Source of the DNA: Thiocystis violascens DSM 198
Lineage (GTDB): Bacteria; Pseudomonadota; Gammaproteobacteria; Chromatiales; Chromatiaceae
Length of the DNA stretch: 64,000 bases
Reading direction: 5' to 3'
NCBI RefSeq assembly: GCF_000227745.2
Contig: NC_018012.1
Span: 3,779,412 to 3,843,411, forward strand
The notes beneath the pieces were generated by a model. The model ran no database searches and was not told the origin of the DNA. It saw only the letters and a list, made by a program, of their open reading frames with translations. Shown piece by piece: positions 18,038 to 28,838 of this stretch. The position numbers and the translations under genes were made by a program. Positions within the stretch are counted from its first letter, which is position 1, and every line of letters starts with the position of its first letter.

Positions 18038-20485
18038 TCAATCGAGCGGCATCAACAGGAGCTGACCCACAACATTGCCATCGACCGGTCCGTTCCAGGG
18101 CCAGGGATGACTGTCTCCCGCCAGCCAGTCATCGAGCTGATCGGTCCGATAGGGCGAAAAGCGGTGTCCCGATTGACCGAGCGGGAGAGTGCCGCGGGTC
18201 TGCGTCCAGTCCGCCGGGGTCGCGACCATGCGCATGGAGGGCGCGAACAGGGCCTGCTCGGGCTTCAGCGGCGTGGCCTTCATGACATCAACGGTATCCG
18301 TGCCGCCGCCCACTCCGATGGGACCGACGCTGAACCAGGGTCCGAGGACGGGCAGCTTGTCGAAGGCGTGCGGAAAGGTCAGGGTGCGGATGCGCTCCAG
18401 AGGCGCCTGGCCCGAGACTCCGGAGCGGGCCTTTAGGTCCGCCGTTGCCGCCAGGATCGCCCGCGCCCAGATCTCGGCCGGGGTTTCGACCCTGGGTGTC
18501 CTGATATCGTCCCAGAAGCTGGATTGACCGGAGCGCAACGTCTCCTGCAGGGGGTTGTAGGCGACCATGGCCATCTCCATCAGCGCGGCCAGATCCTCGC
18601 CCAGTTCATCTCCGTAGAGCGCCTCGAACAGCGCCGGTTCCAGCAGGATGAACAAGGCCGCCGAAGGACTGTCGCCATCCATGACGCCATTCCAGTCGAG
18701 CAGCGAGTCGCTGGCGATCTCCCAAGCACGCGCGTCGACCGCGCGCAGTTCCATCTCGATGCGACGCAGCGACTGTTGCATCAGACGCGCCTGAAGACTC
18801 GCGCGATCGCGCTGGATGTCGGCCATGGACGCGGGCGTCAGCGGCGGCGACCCAGCGAGCAGTTCGGCGATTCGCTGGGCGCGGTAGGGCGCCATCCAGG
18901 CGCGGCTGACCGCGACCGGATAATCCGCCGGAATGGTGCGATTGTTGGCGGTGATCAAGGCGCCGCCACTGGGATCGGTCTGGGCGGGGTTAAGACGTTG
19001 CGGGACGAATCCCCGCCAGGCGTACTCCGGCAGCCAACCCGGCGAAGGAAAGGCGCCGGAACCCTTGCCACGCTTCGGCAGCAAGCCCGTGACCTGCCAG
19101 GCAATCCCACCGTCTCGGTGGGCCAGCATCAGATTCAACGCGACTTGGCGGAATCCGGTCGAGGCCTCGCGCGCCTCGCTCAGGGTGCGGGATCGGGCGA
19201 GCCGGTGGATGGCCGCGAAGCTCAGATCCGGCAGATCGTTGTTCTGTCGCAGCGCCAGCAGATCGGCGGTGTCCAGGCCGGGCAGATCCATGGGACTGTC
19301 GGTCGCGTCGCCCAGGATTCCGTTGACGATGACCCCGTGCGAGGTGCGACGAACCGCCAGCTCGACCGGTTCCGCGTCCTTGACGGGAATGCGCTCGATG
19401 CGGGATAGGATCGGCTCCGGGTCGCTTCCCGCGCGCTCCACCCGACCATCCGGCGTGGCGCGTTCGACAAAGAGATCCTGCGTGTCGGCGATCGCACTCG
19501 TGAAACCCCAGGCGAGGTGCTCGTTGTGGCCGATCAGAACCAAGGGCACGCCCGGCAGGGTCACGCCCGACAGATGCAGCTCGGGAGCGATCAACTCCAA
19601 CTCATACCAGATCCCCGGCATGGACGGGGCCAGATGGGGATCGTTGGCGAGCATGGCCGCCCCGGTCGCGGTGCGCGAGCCGGTCACGCCCCAGGCGTTG
19701 CTAGCGGCGCCGGGGATCGGCAGACCGAAGCGCGCCGGCAACTGGAAAGCCGCATCCAGCGAAGGCTCTTCCGTCAGGTCCATCCGCGACGGGCGATTCG
19801 CGGACAGATAGCGGACCAGCTCCGGCGCCACCTCGGGGGCCGGAATCCCCTCGTCGGTCGGGAACAATTCGCGCGCCCGCGCGGAACCGATCCGCGCCGC
19901 CAGACGCAGAAAGGTCAGCTCGGCGCGCAGGTTGAACGACTGGGTCCAGGCCATGTAACCGCCGATGACCAGGCTGTCTTCCGGCTCCCAGGGGGCGGGC
20001 GCGAAACCGGCGATCCGATACTCCAGCGGCAACCGCGCGCGCGCTTCGTCCCGATAGGCATTCACCCCGGCCGCATAGGCCGCGAGCAAGTCGCGGTCGG
20101 ACGCATCCAGGCTTTCCAGCGTCCGCCGGGCCTCGTGGGCGAGTCCGACGGTCCGAAAAAAGCGATCCGCCGGGAGCGCGTCCGCGCCAAACACCTCGGC
20201 CAGACGACCGCCGGCCAGTCGGCGTAGCGTATCCATCTGCCACAGACGTTCGGAGGCGACGATATAGCCCTGGGCGAACAGCAGATCCCGGAGAGTGTCC
20301 GCCGCGATGGTCGGCACCGCGTGCGGCCCGAAGCCGACGCGCACCGGGCTCGTCAAGCCGGGCAGGGCCAGTGTGCCGCTGTAAACTGGCTCGGCACGCC
20401 TGGCAAGCCAGTACAGACTCGCGGCGCCGGTCACGGCAAGGATCAGCAGGATGGACAAGACCCGGAGGAGGACGCGGCGCGACAT
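18038..20485 (-). CDS. Penicillin acylase family Ntn-hydrolase
   Basis: The 815-residue protein is a full-length penicillin amidase-type precursor. It has an N-terminal membrane/signal segment (VLLRVLSILLILAVTGAASLYW), an alpha-subunit region with FAQGYIVASERLWQMD, and a linker leading to the autocatalytic site in PGAASNAWGVTGSRT, where the Ser before Asn becomes the N-terminal nucleophile. DPHLAPSMPG and PLVLIGHNEHLAWG follow, as in the family. It should be exported to the periplasm and cleaved into two subunits. Substrates may be N-acyl amides, including acyl-homoserine lactones; the sequence alone does not decide. Confidence 0.92.
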   Translation of the reverse strand: MSRRVLLRVLSILLILAVTGAASLYWLARRAEPVYSGTLALPGLTSPVRVGFGPHAVPTIAADTLRDLLFAQGYIVASERLWQMDTLRRLAGGRLAEVFGADALPADRFFRTVGLAHEARRTLESLDASDRDLLAAYAAGVNAYRDEARARLPLEYRIAGFAPAPWEPEDSLVIGGYMAWTQSFNLRAELTFLRLAARIGSARARELFPTDEGIPAPEVAPELVRYLSANRPSRMDLTEEPSLDAAFQLPARFGLPIPGAASNAWGVTGSRTATGAAMLANDPHLAPSMPGIWYELELIAPELHLSGVTLPGVPLVLIGHNEHLAWGFTSAIADTQDLFVERATPDGRVERAGSDPEPILSRIERIPVKDAEPVELAVRRTSHGVIVNGILGDATDSPMDLPGLDTADLLALRQNNDLPDLSFAAIHRLARSRTLSEAREASTGFRQVALNLMLAHRDGGIAWQVTGLLPKRGKGSGAFPSPGWLPEYAWRGFVPQRLNPAQTDPSGGALITANNRTIPADYPVAVSRAWMAPYRAQRIAELLAGSPPLTPASMADIQRDRASLQARLMQQSLRRIEMELRAVDARAWEIASDSLLDWNGVMDGDSPSAALFILLEPALFEALYGDELGEDLAALMEMAMVAYNPLQETLRSGQSSFWDDIRTPRVETPAEIWARAILAATADLKARSGVSGQAPLERIRTLTFPHAFDKLPVLGPWFSVGPIGVGGGTDTVDVMKATPLKPEQALFAPSMRMVATPADWTQTRGTLPLGQSGHRFSPYRTDQLDDWLAGDSHPWPWNGPVDGNVVGQLLLMPLD

Positions 20486-20520
20486 TGACGTTTGAACCCT
20501 TGATTGGTGAACCGGAATAG

Positions 20521-21522
<1,002 letters not shown>

Positions 21523-21963
21523 CGTGTTCGCGGCTCCTCCCGTGGATGATTTCTACATGGCCACGGACGGGAAAGGCGGGTTCTGGTTCCGCGAGGTCGA
21601 GCACCAGGGCTTCAATTCGCGGCGCGATCTGTTTGGCGCGTTTGAACGCTGTGCGAGCGGGCAGGCCATGACGCGCGAAGAGGAATACGCCAACATGAAC
21701 GCCGGGGTGCAATACTCCGTCCCCGCCGGGAACACCCGGAGGATTTCCCGCTCGTCCTGAATCCTGAGCTGGTTTCGGCGCGTGAAGCCATTCGTGGTTC
21801 GAGGGCCTCACCACGAACGGCTTCAGGAGACGACAGGCGGGTTCAGGGAGGGCGCGAACATCCGGAAGATTTCCCGTTCGTGAGGTGACCGTCAGCGCTC
21901 CCCGTTCGGATCAACCGCCGCCGCAAGCGCGGCGATCGCAGTCAATCCTGTGCAGACTGGCGT
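21523..21963. other. Gap after hemF: coding remnant and repeat
   Basis: 21542-21760 (+) is a short frame reading VDDFYMATDGKGGFWFREVE then EEEYANMNAGVQYSV. It has coding-like codon use but no recognised family and no clear start; it may be a broken gene. From about 21735 a palindromic repeat of the AACCACGAACGG family follows (21778-21825). The rest shows nothing recognisable. Confidence 0.4.
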
Positions 21964-23004
21964 TCAGGGCGCCGGATTCGGCTGACTGGTATGGATCGAC
22001 TCGATCTCGGCGATCACCGTCTCGTCGAGCACCAGATCGATACTGGCAAGATCGCTGTCCAACTGCTCCAGCGTGGTCGCCCCGATGATGTTAGAGGTGG
22101 TGAAGGGGCGACTGGTTACCCAGGCCAGGGCCATCTGGGCCGGATCCAGGCCGTGGCGGCGGGCCAGCGCCACATACTCGGCGGTCGCGCATTCGGCCTC
22201 GGGGTTGGAGTAACGGCTGAAGCGCTCGAACAGGGTGATGCGACCGGACGCCGGACGCTGCCCATGCAGATATTTGCCCGAGAGCACGCCAAAGGCCAGG
22301 GGCGAGTAGGCCAGCAGTCCGCATGCCTCGCGGAGCGCAATCTCCGCAAGCCCGATCTCGAAGGTGCGATTGAGCAGGCTGTAGGGATTCTGAATGCTGA
22401 CCATGCGCGGCAGACCGTGCTGGTCGGCGAGCGCCAGGAAGCGCATCAGACCCCAGGGCGTCTCGTTGGACACGCCGATGTGGCGGATCTTGCCGGCCTT
22501 GATCAGATCGGTGAGCACCTCCAGCGTCTCCAGCAGCGGCACGCTTTGGTCATCGGCGGTGTGCGTGTAACCGAGCTTGCCGAAATAATTGGTCTCGCGA
22601 TCCGGCCAGTGGAGTTGATAGAGATCGATCCAGTCGGTTTGCAGCCGTTGCAGGCTGGCATCCAGCGCGGTCTCGATATTGGCGCGGTCGAGCCGGTTGC
22701 GACCGCCGCGGAGATACGGCAGCCAATCCCCCGGCCCCGCGACCTTGCTGGCCAGCACGACCCGATCGCGGCAGCGGCGTGACTGGAGCCAGGTGCCGAT
22801 ATAGCGCTCGGTGAGCCCCTGGGTCTCGGCCAGCGGCGGCACCGGATACATCTCGGCCGTATCGATGAAATTGATCCCGGCGGCAAGGGCGCGATCCAGT
22901 TGGGCGTGGGCCTCCGCTTCGGTATTCTGCTGGCCGAAGGTCATGGTGCCGAGGCACAGCGCGCTGACCTGGATCCCCGAGTTGCCAAGTGGTCTGCGTT
23001 GCAT
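21964..23004 (-). CDS. tas: Aldo/keto reductase, Tas family
   Basis: From ATG 23004 the protein has 346 residues, the same length as E. coli Tas. It begins MQRRPLGNSGIQVSALCLGTMTFG, has FIDTAEMYPVPP with the catalytic Tyr, YQLHWPDRETNYFGKLGY, and an NADPH-binding C-terminus (IIGATTLEQLDSDLA). It is a soluble NADPH-dependent carbonyl reductase of (beta/alpha)8 fold; the physiological substrate is unknown. A 90-residue upstream extension of the frame runs through a REP palindrome and is rejected. Confidence 0.92.
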   Translation of the reverse strand: MQRRPLGNSGIQVSALCLGTMTFGQQNTEAEAHAQLDRALAAGINFIDTAEMYPVPPLAETQGLTERYIGTWLQSRRCRDRVVLASKVAGPGDWLPYLRGGRNRLDRANIETALDASLQRLQTDWIDLYQLHWPDRETNYFGKLGYTHTADDQSVPLLETLEVLTDLIKAGKIRHIGVSNETPWGLMRFLALADQHGLPRMVSIQNPYSLLNRTFEIGLAEIALREACGLLAYSPLAFGVLSGKYLHGQRPASGRITLFERFSRYSNPEAECATAEYVALARRHGLDPAQMALAWVTSRPFTTSNIIGATTLEQLDSDLASIDLVLDETVIAEIESIHTSQPNPAP

Positions 23005-23075
23005 GGCGATCTCCGTGAGGGTTGATTGATGTCGGGCGGATTCAGGCGTCCTTATTGTGGCGTCATCCGCCACCA

Positions 23076-23175
23076 TAGGAGCCCGCTTGCGGGCGACAGC
23101 CAGCCGCTCTTGGGTCTGCCAAACACCCCATCGCCCAGAAGCAAATCCGCAAGTCGCCCGTAAGTGGGCTCCTAC
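23076..23175. repeat. TAGGAGCCCGCTTGCGGGC palindromic repeat
   Basis: Second copy of the family seen at 2477. TAGGAGCCCGCTTGCGGGC is mirrored by a GCCCGTAAGTGGGCTCCTA arm about 60 bp later. It fills the divergent gap (23005-23335) between tas and rpe, which otherwise must hold both promoters and no gene. Confidence 0.85.
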
Positions 23176-23335
23176 GTCAAAATGAGGATTGTAGCGTTTC
23201 GGCGCTGGCTCGCGTCGAGGTCGAGTGAAAATCTCGCGCGCATGGGTTAGAGTTCTCCGCTGACAAAACCACACTCAATCCTGATCCTGGCCGAGCCATC
23301 CGCGCCGAGCCACGACGACCCTGGGGGACACCACG

Positions 23336-24019
23336 ATGGCTTCTGATCTGATCGCACCGTCCATTCTGTCGGCGGACTTCGCCCGGCTCGGCGAGGAAGT
23401 GGACAACGTCCTGGCCGCCGGCGCCGACATCGTCCATTTCGACGTCATGGACAATCATTACGTCCCGAACCTGACCATCGGTCCGCTGGTCTGCGAGGCG
23501 CTGCGCAAGCACGGGGTCACGGCACCCATCGACGTGCATCTGATGGTCAAGCCGGTGGATCGCATCATCCCCGATTTCGCCGCCGCGGGCGCGACCTATA
23601 TCACCTTCCATCCGGAGGCGAGCGAGCACATCGACCGCACGCTGCAACTGATTCGCGGCGAGGGCTGCAAGTCCGGTCTGGTGTTCAATCCGGCGACGCC
23701 CCTGAGCTATCTGGATTACGTGATGGACAAGGTGGATATGATCCTGCTGATGTCGGTCAACCCCGGTTTCGGCGGTCAGAGTTTCATTCCGGCGACCTTC
23801 GAGAAGCTGCGTCAGGCGCGCCGGATGATCGACGCCTCCGGGTTCGACATCCGCCTGGAGATCGACGGCGGGGTAAAGGCGGACAACATCGCCGAGGTCA
23901 AGGCCGCTGGCGCCGATACCTTCGTGTCGGGCTCCGGAATTTTCGGCAAAGGCAAGGATTCCGACCCCCATCGCTACGACAGCATCATCCGCGAGATGCG
24001 CGCGGCGATGGCCGGTTAA
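23336..24019 (+). CDS. rpe: Ribulose-phosphate 3-epimerase
   Basis: The 227-residue protein is full length. It interconverts ribulose-5-phosphate and xylulose-5-phosphate in the pentose phosphate and Calvin cycles. Visible motifs are [34 protein letters not shown] with metal ligands, VDVHLMVKP (here IDVHLMVKP), [15 protein letters not shown] and the DGGVKADNI phosphate-binding loop. It starts an rpe-gph-trpE series on the plus strand, as in many gammaproteobacteria. Confidence 0.97.
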   Translation: MASDLIAPSILSADFARLGEEVDNVLAAGADIVHFDVMDNHYVPNLTIGPLVCEALRKHGVTAPIDVHLMVKPVDRIIPDFAAAGATYITFHPEASEHIDRTLQLIRGEGCKSGLVFNPATPLSYLDYVMDKVDMILLMSVNPGFGGQSFIPATFEKLRQARRMIDASGFDIRLEIDGGVKADNIAEVKAAGADTFVSGSGIFGKGKDSDPHRYDSIIREMRAAMAG

Positions 24020-24123
24020 ACCGCGTCCGGCGCACCATGCGTCGTTTCGAGCGATCAGCCAGGTTGGCATGAATCGATCAGCGTCGGTGTCGACGCGGTT
24101 TAAGTGATTAAAGATGAAACGCT

Positions 24124-24215
24124 TAAACGGCGTCAGCACCGGCGTTTTCCGGTTCATGCGAGACCAGATCAATGCACAATCAGTGCATATCCCGCAAGGC
24201 GCCGTTTAATTTTTA
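24124..24215 (+). promoter_or_regulatory. Inverted repeat between rpe and gph
   Basis: TTAAACGGCG (24124-24133) and CGCCGTTTAA (about 24201-24210) are perfect complements ending in a short T run. An inner hairpin GTGCAT-type dyad (ATGCAC-AATCA-GTGCAT) lies near 24172-24188. It could end the rpe transcript or separate rpe and gph expression. Confidence 0.45.
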
Positions 24216-24233
24216 CCTGGAACGAGTCCCCGC

Positions 24234-24908
24234 ATGTTGCAACCGAAGATGATCCTCTGTGACCTGGACGGAACGCTGGTCGACAGCGTTCCGGACCTGA
24301 CCTTTTGCGTGGACGCCATGATGGAGCGGCTCGGACGCGCGCCGCGCGGCGAGGCGGCGGTGCGCACCTGGGTGGGCAACGGGGTCGAAAAGCTGGTGTG
24401 CCGGGCCTTGACCGGACAACTCGAAGGCGAGCCGGACGCCGCCGACTATTCGCTGGCCTATCCGCTCTTTCTCGAACTCTATGCCGAGAATACCTACACC
24501 CGCTCGATCCTCTATCCGGGGGTGCGCGAGGGTCTCGACTTCCTGGCGTCGGCTGGTTATCCGCTCGGTTGCGTGACCAACAAGGCCGCGCAGTTCACCG
24601 AACCGCTGCTGACCCATCTCGGGATTCGCGAGCGCTTCACGCTGGTCGTCAGCGGCGACAGCCTGCCGCGCAAGAAACCCGACCCCATGCCCCTGCTGCA
24701 TGCCGCCGATCATTTCGGCGTCATGCCCGCCGAGGCCCTGATGATCGGCGACTCGGTCAGCGACGTGAAGGCGGCGCGGGCCGCCGGTTTCGGGATTATC
24801 TGCATGAGCTATGGCTATAACCATGGCGAGGATATCCGCGACTCCAACCCGGACGCGGTGATCGATTCGATGGTCGAACTCAAGGGATTGCTGGCTCCCT
24901 TGGCTTAA
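24234..24908 (+). CDS. gph: Phosphoglycolate phosphatase
   Basis: This 224-residue HAD-superfamily enzyme has motif I DLDGTLVDS near residue 10, the Gph-type cap with TWVGNGVEKLVCRAL, motif II VTNKAAQFTEPL, a KPDPMPLL motif III, and motif IV MIGDSVSDVKAARAAG. It dephosphorylates 2-phosphoglycolate, made by Rubisco oxygenation or DNA repair. It sits between rpe and trpE in the usual order. Confidence 0.95.
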   Translation: MLQPKMILCDLDGTLVDSVPDLTFCVDAMMERLGRAPRGEAAVRTWVGNGVEKLVCRALTGQLEGEPDAADYSLAYPLFLELYAENTYTRSILYPGVREGLDFLASAGYPLGCVTNKAAQFTEPLLTHLGIRERFTLVVSGDSLPRKKPDPMPLLHAADHFGVMPAEALMIGDSVSDVKAARAAGFGIICMSYGYNHGEDIRDSNPDAVIDSMVELKGLLAPLA

Positions 24909-24930
24909 GTCGGAAAGCGAGTACCGCGCG

Positions 24931-25008
24931 ATGCACATCCAGGCAAGACGAGCAATGATCGGGCGGCGATGGCGACGCCGAGACGCCTTCGCTAACCTTT
25001 GGCACTGA
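24931..25008 (+). promoter_or_regulatory. Possible short leader frame before trpE
   Basis: A 25-codon frame ([20 protein letters not shown]...) with two Trp codons at positions 14 and 24 ends 20 bases before trpE. It could be an attenuator leader peptide, but the Trp codons are not adjacent and no clear competing hairpins were found. Confidence 0.2.
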
Positions 25009-25027
25009 CGTTTGCCTGGAGATTCCG

Positions 25028-26527
25028 ATGACCCCCAAGACCTTTCGCGCCCTGGCCGATCAGGGCTACAACCGCATTCCGGTCGCCTGCGAGGTGCTGG
25101 CCGACCTCGATACCCCGCTGAGCGTCTATCTCAAGCTCGCCGGCGGACCCTATTCCTATCTGTTCGAGTCGGTGCAGGGCGGCGAAAAATGGGGCCGTTA
25201 TTCGATCATCGGGTTGCCCTGCCGGACCCTGATCCGAATCGACGGACAGCGGATTCGCGTCGAGCGCGACGGCACGGTGATCGAGGAGGTCGAAACGGCC
25301 GATCCGCTCGGCTGGCTCGAAGCCTTCCAGCAACGCTTTCAGGTCGCCGAAGTTGAAGGGCTGCCGCGCTTCGTGGGCGGGCTCGTCGGTTATTTCGGCT
25401 ACGACACCATCCGCTATATCGAGCCGCGTCTGGCCCTGTGTCCGAATCCGGATCAGTTGGGCACGCCGGATATCCTGCTGATGGTCTCGGACGAGGTGGT
25501 CGTGTTCGACAATCTCAGCGGGCGTCTCTACATCATCCTGCATCTCGATCCGACGGCCGGCGATACGCTGGAGGCGGGCGAGGCCCGGATCGCCGAACTC
25601 ACCGAGCGCATGCGCCACGGCGCGCCGCGTCGCAACGGCGGGACAGCGCGCGAGGTTAGCGAGGCCGATTTCGTCTCCGGCTTCACCGAAGAGGGTTTCA
25701 AGCAGGCGGTCGCGCGCATCAAGGACTACATCCTCGAAGGCGACTGCATGCAGGTGGTGCTGTCGCAGCGACTCTCCATCCCCTTTCAGGCACCGCCGCT
25801 CGATCTGTACCGTGCGCTGCGCGGGCTCAATCCCTCACCCTATATGTACTTTCTGGATCTTGGCGACTTCCACATCGTCGGCTCCTCGCCCGAGATTCTG
25901 ACCCGGCTGGAGGATGGCGTGGTCACGGTGCGACCCATCGCCGGCACTCGTCGCCGCGGCCACACCGAGGCCGAGGACCAGACGCTGGAGGCCGAGCTGC
26001 TGGCCGACCCCAAGGAGCTGGCCGAGCATCTGATGCTGATCGATCTGGGCCGCAACGATGCCGGGCGGGTCGCCGAGATCGGCAGCGTGCGCCTGACCGA
26101 CAAGATGATCGTCGAGCGCTATTCGCACGTCATGCACATCGTCTCCAACGTGGTCGGCACGCTCCGGGAGGGCATGAGCGCGCTCGACGTGCTGCGTGCC
26201 ACCTTTCCGGCCGGGACCGTCTCGGGCGCGCCCAAGATCCGCGCCATGGAGATCATCGACGAGCTGGAGCCGGTCAAGCGCGGCATCTACTCCGGCGCGG
26301 TCGGCTATCTCTCCTGGAACGGCAACATGGACACCGCCATCGCGATTCGTACCGCCGTCATCCAGGACGGCATGCTGCACATCCAGGCCGGCGCCGGCAT
26401 CGTCGCCGACTCGGTGCCGGAAATGGAATGGCAGGAGACCATGAACAAGGGCCGCGCCATCTTTCGCGCCGTCACCGCCGCCGAGGTCGGGATCGATCGC
26501 TATGGCTGCGGGTTGAAGCGCGTCTGA
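25028..26527 (+). CDS. trpE: Anthranilate synthase component I
   Basis: The 499-residue protein is full length. It makes anthranilate from chorismate with TrpG. The N-terminal half has the tryptophan-feedback region ([11 protein letters not shown] resembling LETPLS), and the C-terminal catalytic half shows [60 protein letters not shown] and [12 protein letters not shown]. It normally pairs with trpG/trpD, but here the downstream region is rearranged. Its last 52 bp, including the stop, recur at 30820-30871. Confidence 0.97.
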   Translation: MTPKTFRALADQGYNRIPVACEVLADLDTPLSVYLKLAGGPYSYLFESVQGGEKWGRYSIIGLPCRTLIRIDGQRIRVERDGTVIEEVETADPLGWLEAFQQRFQVAEVEGLPRFVGGLVGYFGYDTIRYIEPRLALCPNPDQLGTPDILLMVSDEVVVFDNLSGRLYIILHLDPTAGDTLEAGEARIAELTERMRHGAPRRNGGTAREVSEADFVSGFTEEGFKQAVARIKDYILEGDCMQVVLSQRLSIPFQAPPLDLYRALRGLNPSPYMYFLDLGDFHIVGSSPEILTRLEDGVVTVRPIAGTRRRGHTEAEDQTLEAELLADPKELAEHLMLIDLGRNDAGRVAEIGSVRLTDKMIVERYSHVMHIVSNVVGTLREGMSALDVLRATFPAGTVSGAPKIRAMEIIDELEPVKRGIYSGAVGYLSWNGNMDTAIAIRTAVIQDGMLHIQAGAGIVADSVPEMEWQETMNKGRAIFRAVTAAEVGIDRYGCGLKRV

Positions 26528-27162
26528 CGGCTCGGGCCAGGCGCCGCCGTACTCGCTTCCGAAGACCCGGTCATCTGGCGGTCATTCTCGCTTCCATCCC
26601 GGATCCGCCCGGTTCGGCGATGTCTCATCGACAGGCCGTGCCGGCGAAGGGCAGGGTCGCGGGCGTTACCCTGACATCGGTCGTCAGCGTCTGACGCTCG
26701 AACGAACGCGCGTTGAAGACAAGTTCCACGGCAAAGGCGCTCCATCCCCGCGTGGGCGGCGGGACGAAGCCGACATAGACCCCGTTTCCCAGGCTCGGGA
26801 GCAGGGTGCGCATCCAGGCCTCGCCGATCGTCTCCAGGCGAAAATCGCGGGCGAACGGATTCGTGGCCTGCACGAGATAGACCGCGTCCGGCGCATCCGC
26901 GGCGACGACCCGGATACTGCCGTCGTCCTCGAACGTCCAGGAGAAGCGGGGCGCCGGGGCGTCCCGCTCGACGTCGCGGATCCAGGCGAGCGAGTCAAAA
27001 GCGACATCCAGCAGACTCAACGTCTCCTCGCCCTGCCGATGGTCGGTATTGAACGTGTAGCGCAGTTGCTTCGGTTCGGGCAGGGCAGCGAAATAGAACT
27101 GCGAGGAATCGGACAGGAAGAACTGATCGCCCGCCGAATTGATCACCCGTTTCGGCATGGTG

Positions 27163-27959
27163 GGTAGTGCCCTTCTCTATATGATTTCACGAATGAGCTT
27201 TAACTGAGAGAGTGCTATTATAATGATGGACAAAATGCCAAATAGCTCCAATATGGTTCTCAAGCTTTTTTGAGAAAGAAAGTGCTTTTCGTACGAGCCT
27301 GGAAATACGTTGCCTGAGTGTGCAGTTGTATCGTTCGATATGATTTGTCTTTCCCGATTCCTTACCGACAGCGTAATGACGGAATTCTGGAAAAACGGAT
27401 TGATAAGCTTCCCAAAAATCGGTGTAGAAATCGGCCAATTCTTGATAATCGCGTGGCAATGAATTCCATAATCCTTGCGCACCCTTAATGCCACGAGATC
27501 CGATATAAAGTCCGACAACATATCCAGAGTCACGATCTTTCGCGATCCAAACCCATTGTTTTTCATCTTTTTTCAAAACAAATGACCACAGTTCGTCGCA
27601 CTCGACAACCAGTCGAAAATCAGACAACTTTGGCACGTTTAATTGGCGCGGAACGCCCTCGTATTTTTGATTGACATAGATTTGCAACCAGGATTCAGAG
27701 ACATTTGCAACACGCGCGATACCAGCAAGCGCAATCCGTTCAAGAAGCAGTCGATCGATCAGCGATTTGGTCTCTTCAGAAATCGCTGAAACTAAGGGGT
27801 CAATCACGAATTGACGGCCACATTCCCGACAAAGATGGTTTTGCTTTCCGGTTGCATTAAATCCATTCTTCACGATCTTGGTGGTGTTGCAAGTTGGGCA
27901 GTGATTCATGTTTGAATAAATCCAGTCAGATTTTAGATCCTATAGATTGGGGCACTACC
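27163..27959. mobile_element. IS1-family insertion sequence, copy 1
   Basis: 797 bp, AT-rich against the high-GC host. Ends are GGTAGTGCCC...TCTATA and its imperfect inverted copy (GGTAGTGCCCCAATCTATAG read inwards). The 10 bp target duplication CGGCATGGTG is at 27153-27162 and 27960-27969. Variable 8-10 bp duplications across the three copies fit IS1. It contains one transposase gene on the minus strand. Confidence 0.95.
27187..27909 (-). CDS. IS1-family transposase (copy 1)
   Basis: The 240-residue protein has an N-terminal zinc finger (CPTCNTTKIVKNGF ... CRECGRQF), a helix-turn-helix, and a DDE catalytic domain with DELW near 107, DFWEAY near 165 and KTNHIERYNCTLRQR supplying the Glu. A single uninterrupted frame replaces the InsA/InsB frameshift of classical IS1. 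The same protein is encoded at 40147-40869 and 60840-61562. Low GC and different codon use mark it as foreign. Confidence 0.95.
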   Translation of the reverse strand: MNHCPTCNTTKIVKNGFNATGKQNHLCRECGRQFVIDPLVSAISEETKSLIDRLLLERIALAGIARVANVSESWLQIYVNQKYEGVPRQLNVPKLSDFRLVVECDELWSFVLKKDEKQWVWIAKDRDSGYVVGLYIGSRGIKGAQGLWNSLPRDYQELADFYTDFWEAYQSVFPEFRHYAVGKESGKTNHIERYNCTLRQRISRLVRKALSFSKKLENHIGAIWHFVHHYNSTLSVKAHS

Positions 27960-28838
27960 CGGCATGGTGTAGCGGTCGCGGTAGAAATAGGGGTCGATGA
28001 TTTCCAGTAGCGATTGCGCCTCCGGAGACTGGGCCCGGCACGGCAGATCGAAGGCGACATAGTCGGCGATCGCCGGCGTGTAGAAACCCAACGCCTCCCA
28101 CTGATGCGTGAATTGCCGAGACAGGTTCAGCAGGTCGCTCGATACCGGAACGACCGCCTTGACGCGCGGATCGACCGCCGCCGCCAGCCACGCGGTCCAA
28201 CCCCGCTTGGAGCCTCCCAGGACGATGAAATCGTCGATCCGGACTCGGCGCCAGCGCAGCCAGGTCTGCACCGTATCCATCGCCCGCACGACCGCCTTGG
28301 TCATGGCGAAATGCACCGCCCACGCGGGATCGCCGGTGGTCAGAACCTTGTCCAGGCTGTACGCGAGGAGCGCATCCTCCGAGCGCGGTACATCGATCTC
28401 GTCGGTCAAATAAAGCGGCTGATTCGGGATCTGATTCACCATCGCCACCACCGACCCCGTGACCAGGGCCAGGGTACTCAAGAGTTCGCCGGTTTCCGTG
28501 TCCAGGGGACGACCGTTGCGGCCCCCATTGACGATGAGCAGAGCGGTCCGCGGACTCGAGGAATACCGCAAATTTGGCACCGTCACCTGGATCTCATGCG
28601 TCCAGAGGGGGCGATCCACCTCGGCGGCGGTGCGCCACTGTTGCGACGTCATCTGCAGGAAATAGGTTGTGTAGGCAAAGGTGCGATCAGTCTGGTAGAG
28701 GCGATAGCGGTAGGCGGGATCGGGCCGCGCCACATACTCATCCAATGCCGTCTCGGCCGCGACCTGAGCCGTGACCGTCAGCATCAACGCCATGCACCAC
28801 CCGAGCGCGAGTGTGCCGCGTGCAAGTCGAATGCTCAT

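Larger units (their letters stand above)
26625..28838 (-). pseudogene. PqaA-family protein gene interrupted by IS1-family element
   Basis: The upstream part (28838 down to 27960) has a signal peptide (ALGWCMALMLTVTAQVAAETAL), VMNQIPNQPL-like segment AMVNQIPNQPLYL, and GGSKRGWTAW with the nucleophile Ser. The downstream part (27152 to 26625) resumes with PKRVINSAGDQFFLSDSSQF. Together they match PhoPQ-activated pathogenicity-related (PqaA) exported alpha/beta proteins. The 797 bp IS and a 10 bp duplication (CGGCATGGTG) separate them. Removing the IS and one duplication copy gives one 468-residue frame running through YTMPKRVINSAG. The gene should be inactive as it stands. Confidence 0.9.

Noticed and set aside
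27177..27566. 129-codon frame inside each IS1-family copy
   Set aside because: It overlaps the 240-residue transposase on the same strand in another frame and lacks zinc-finger or catalytic motifs.
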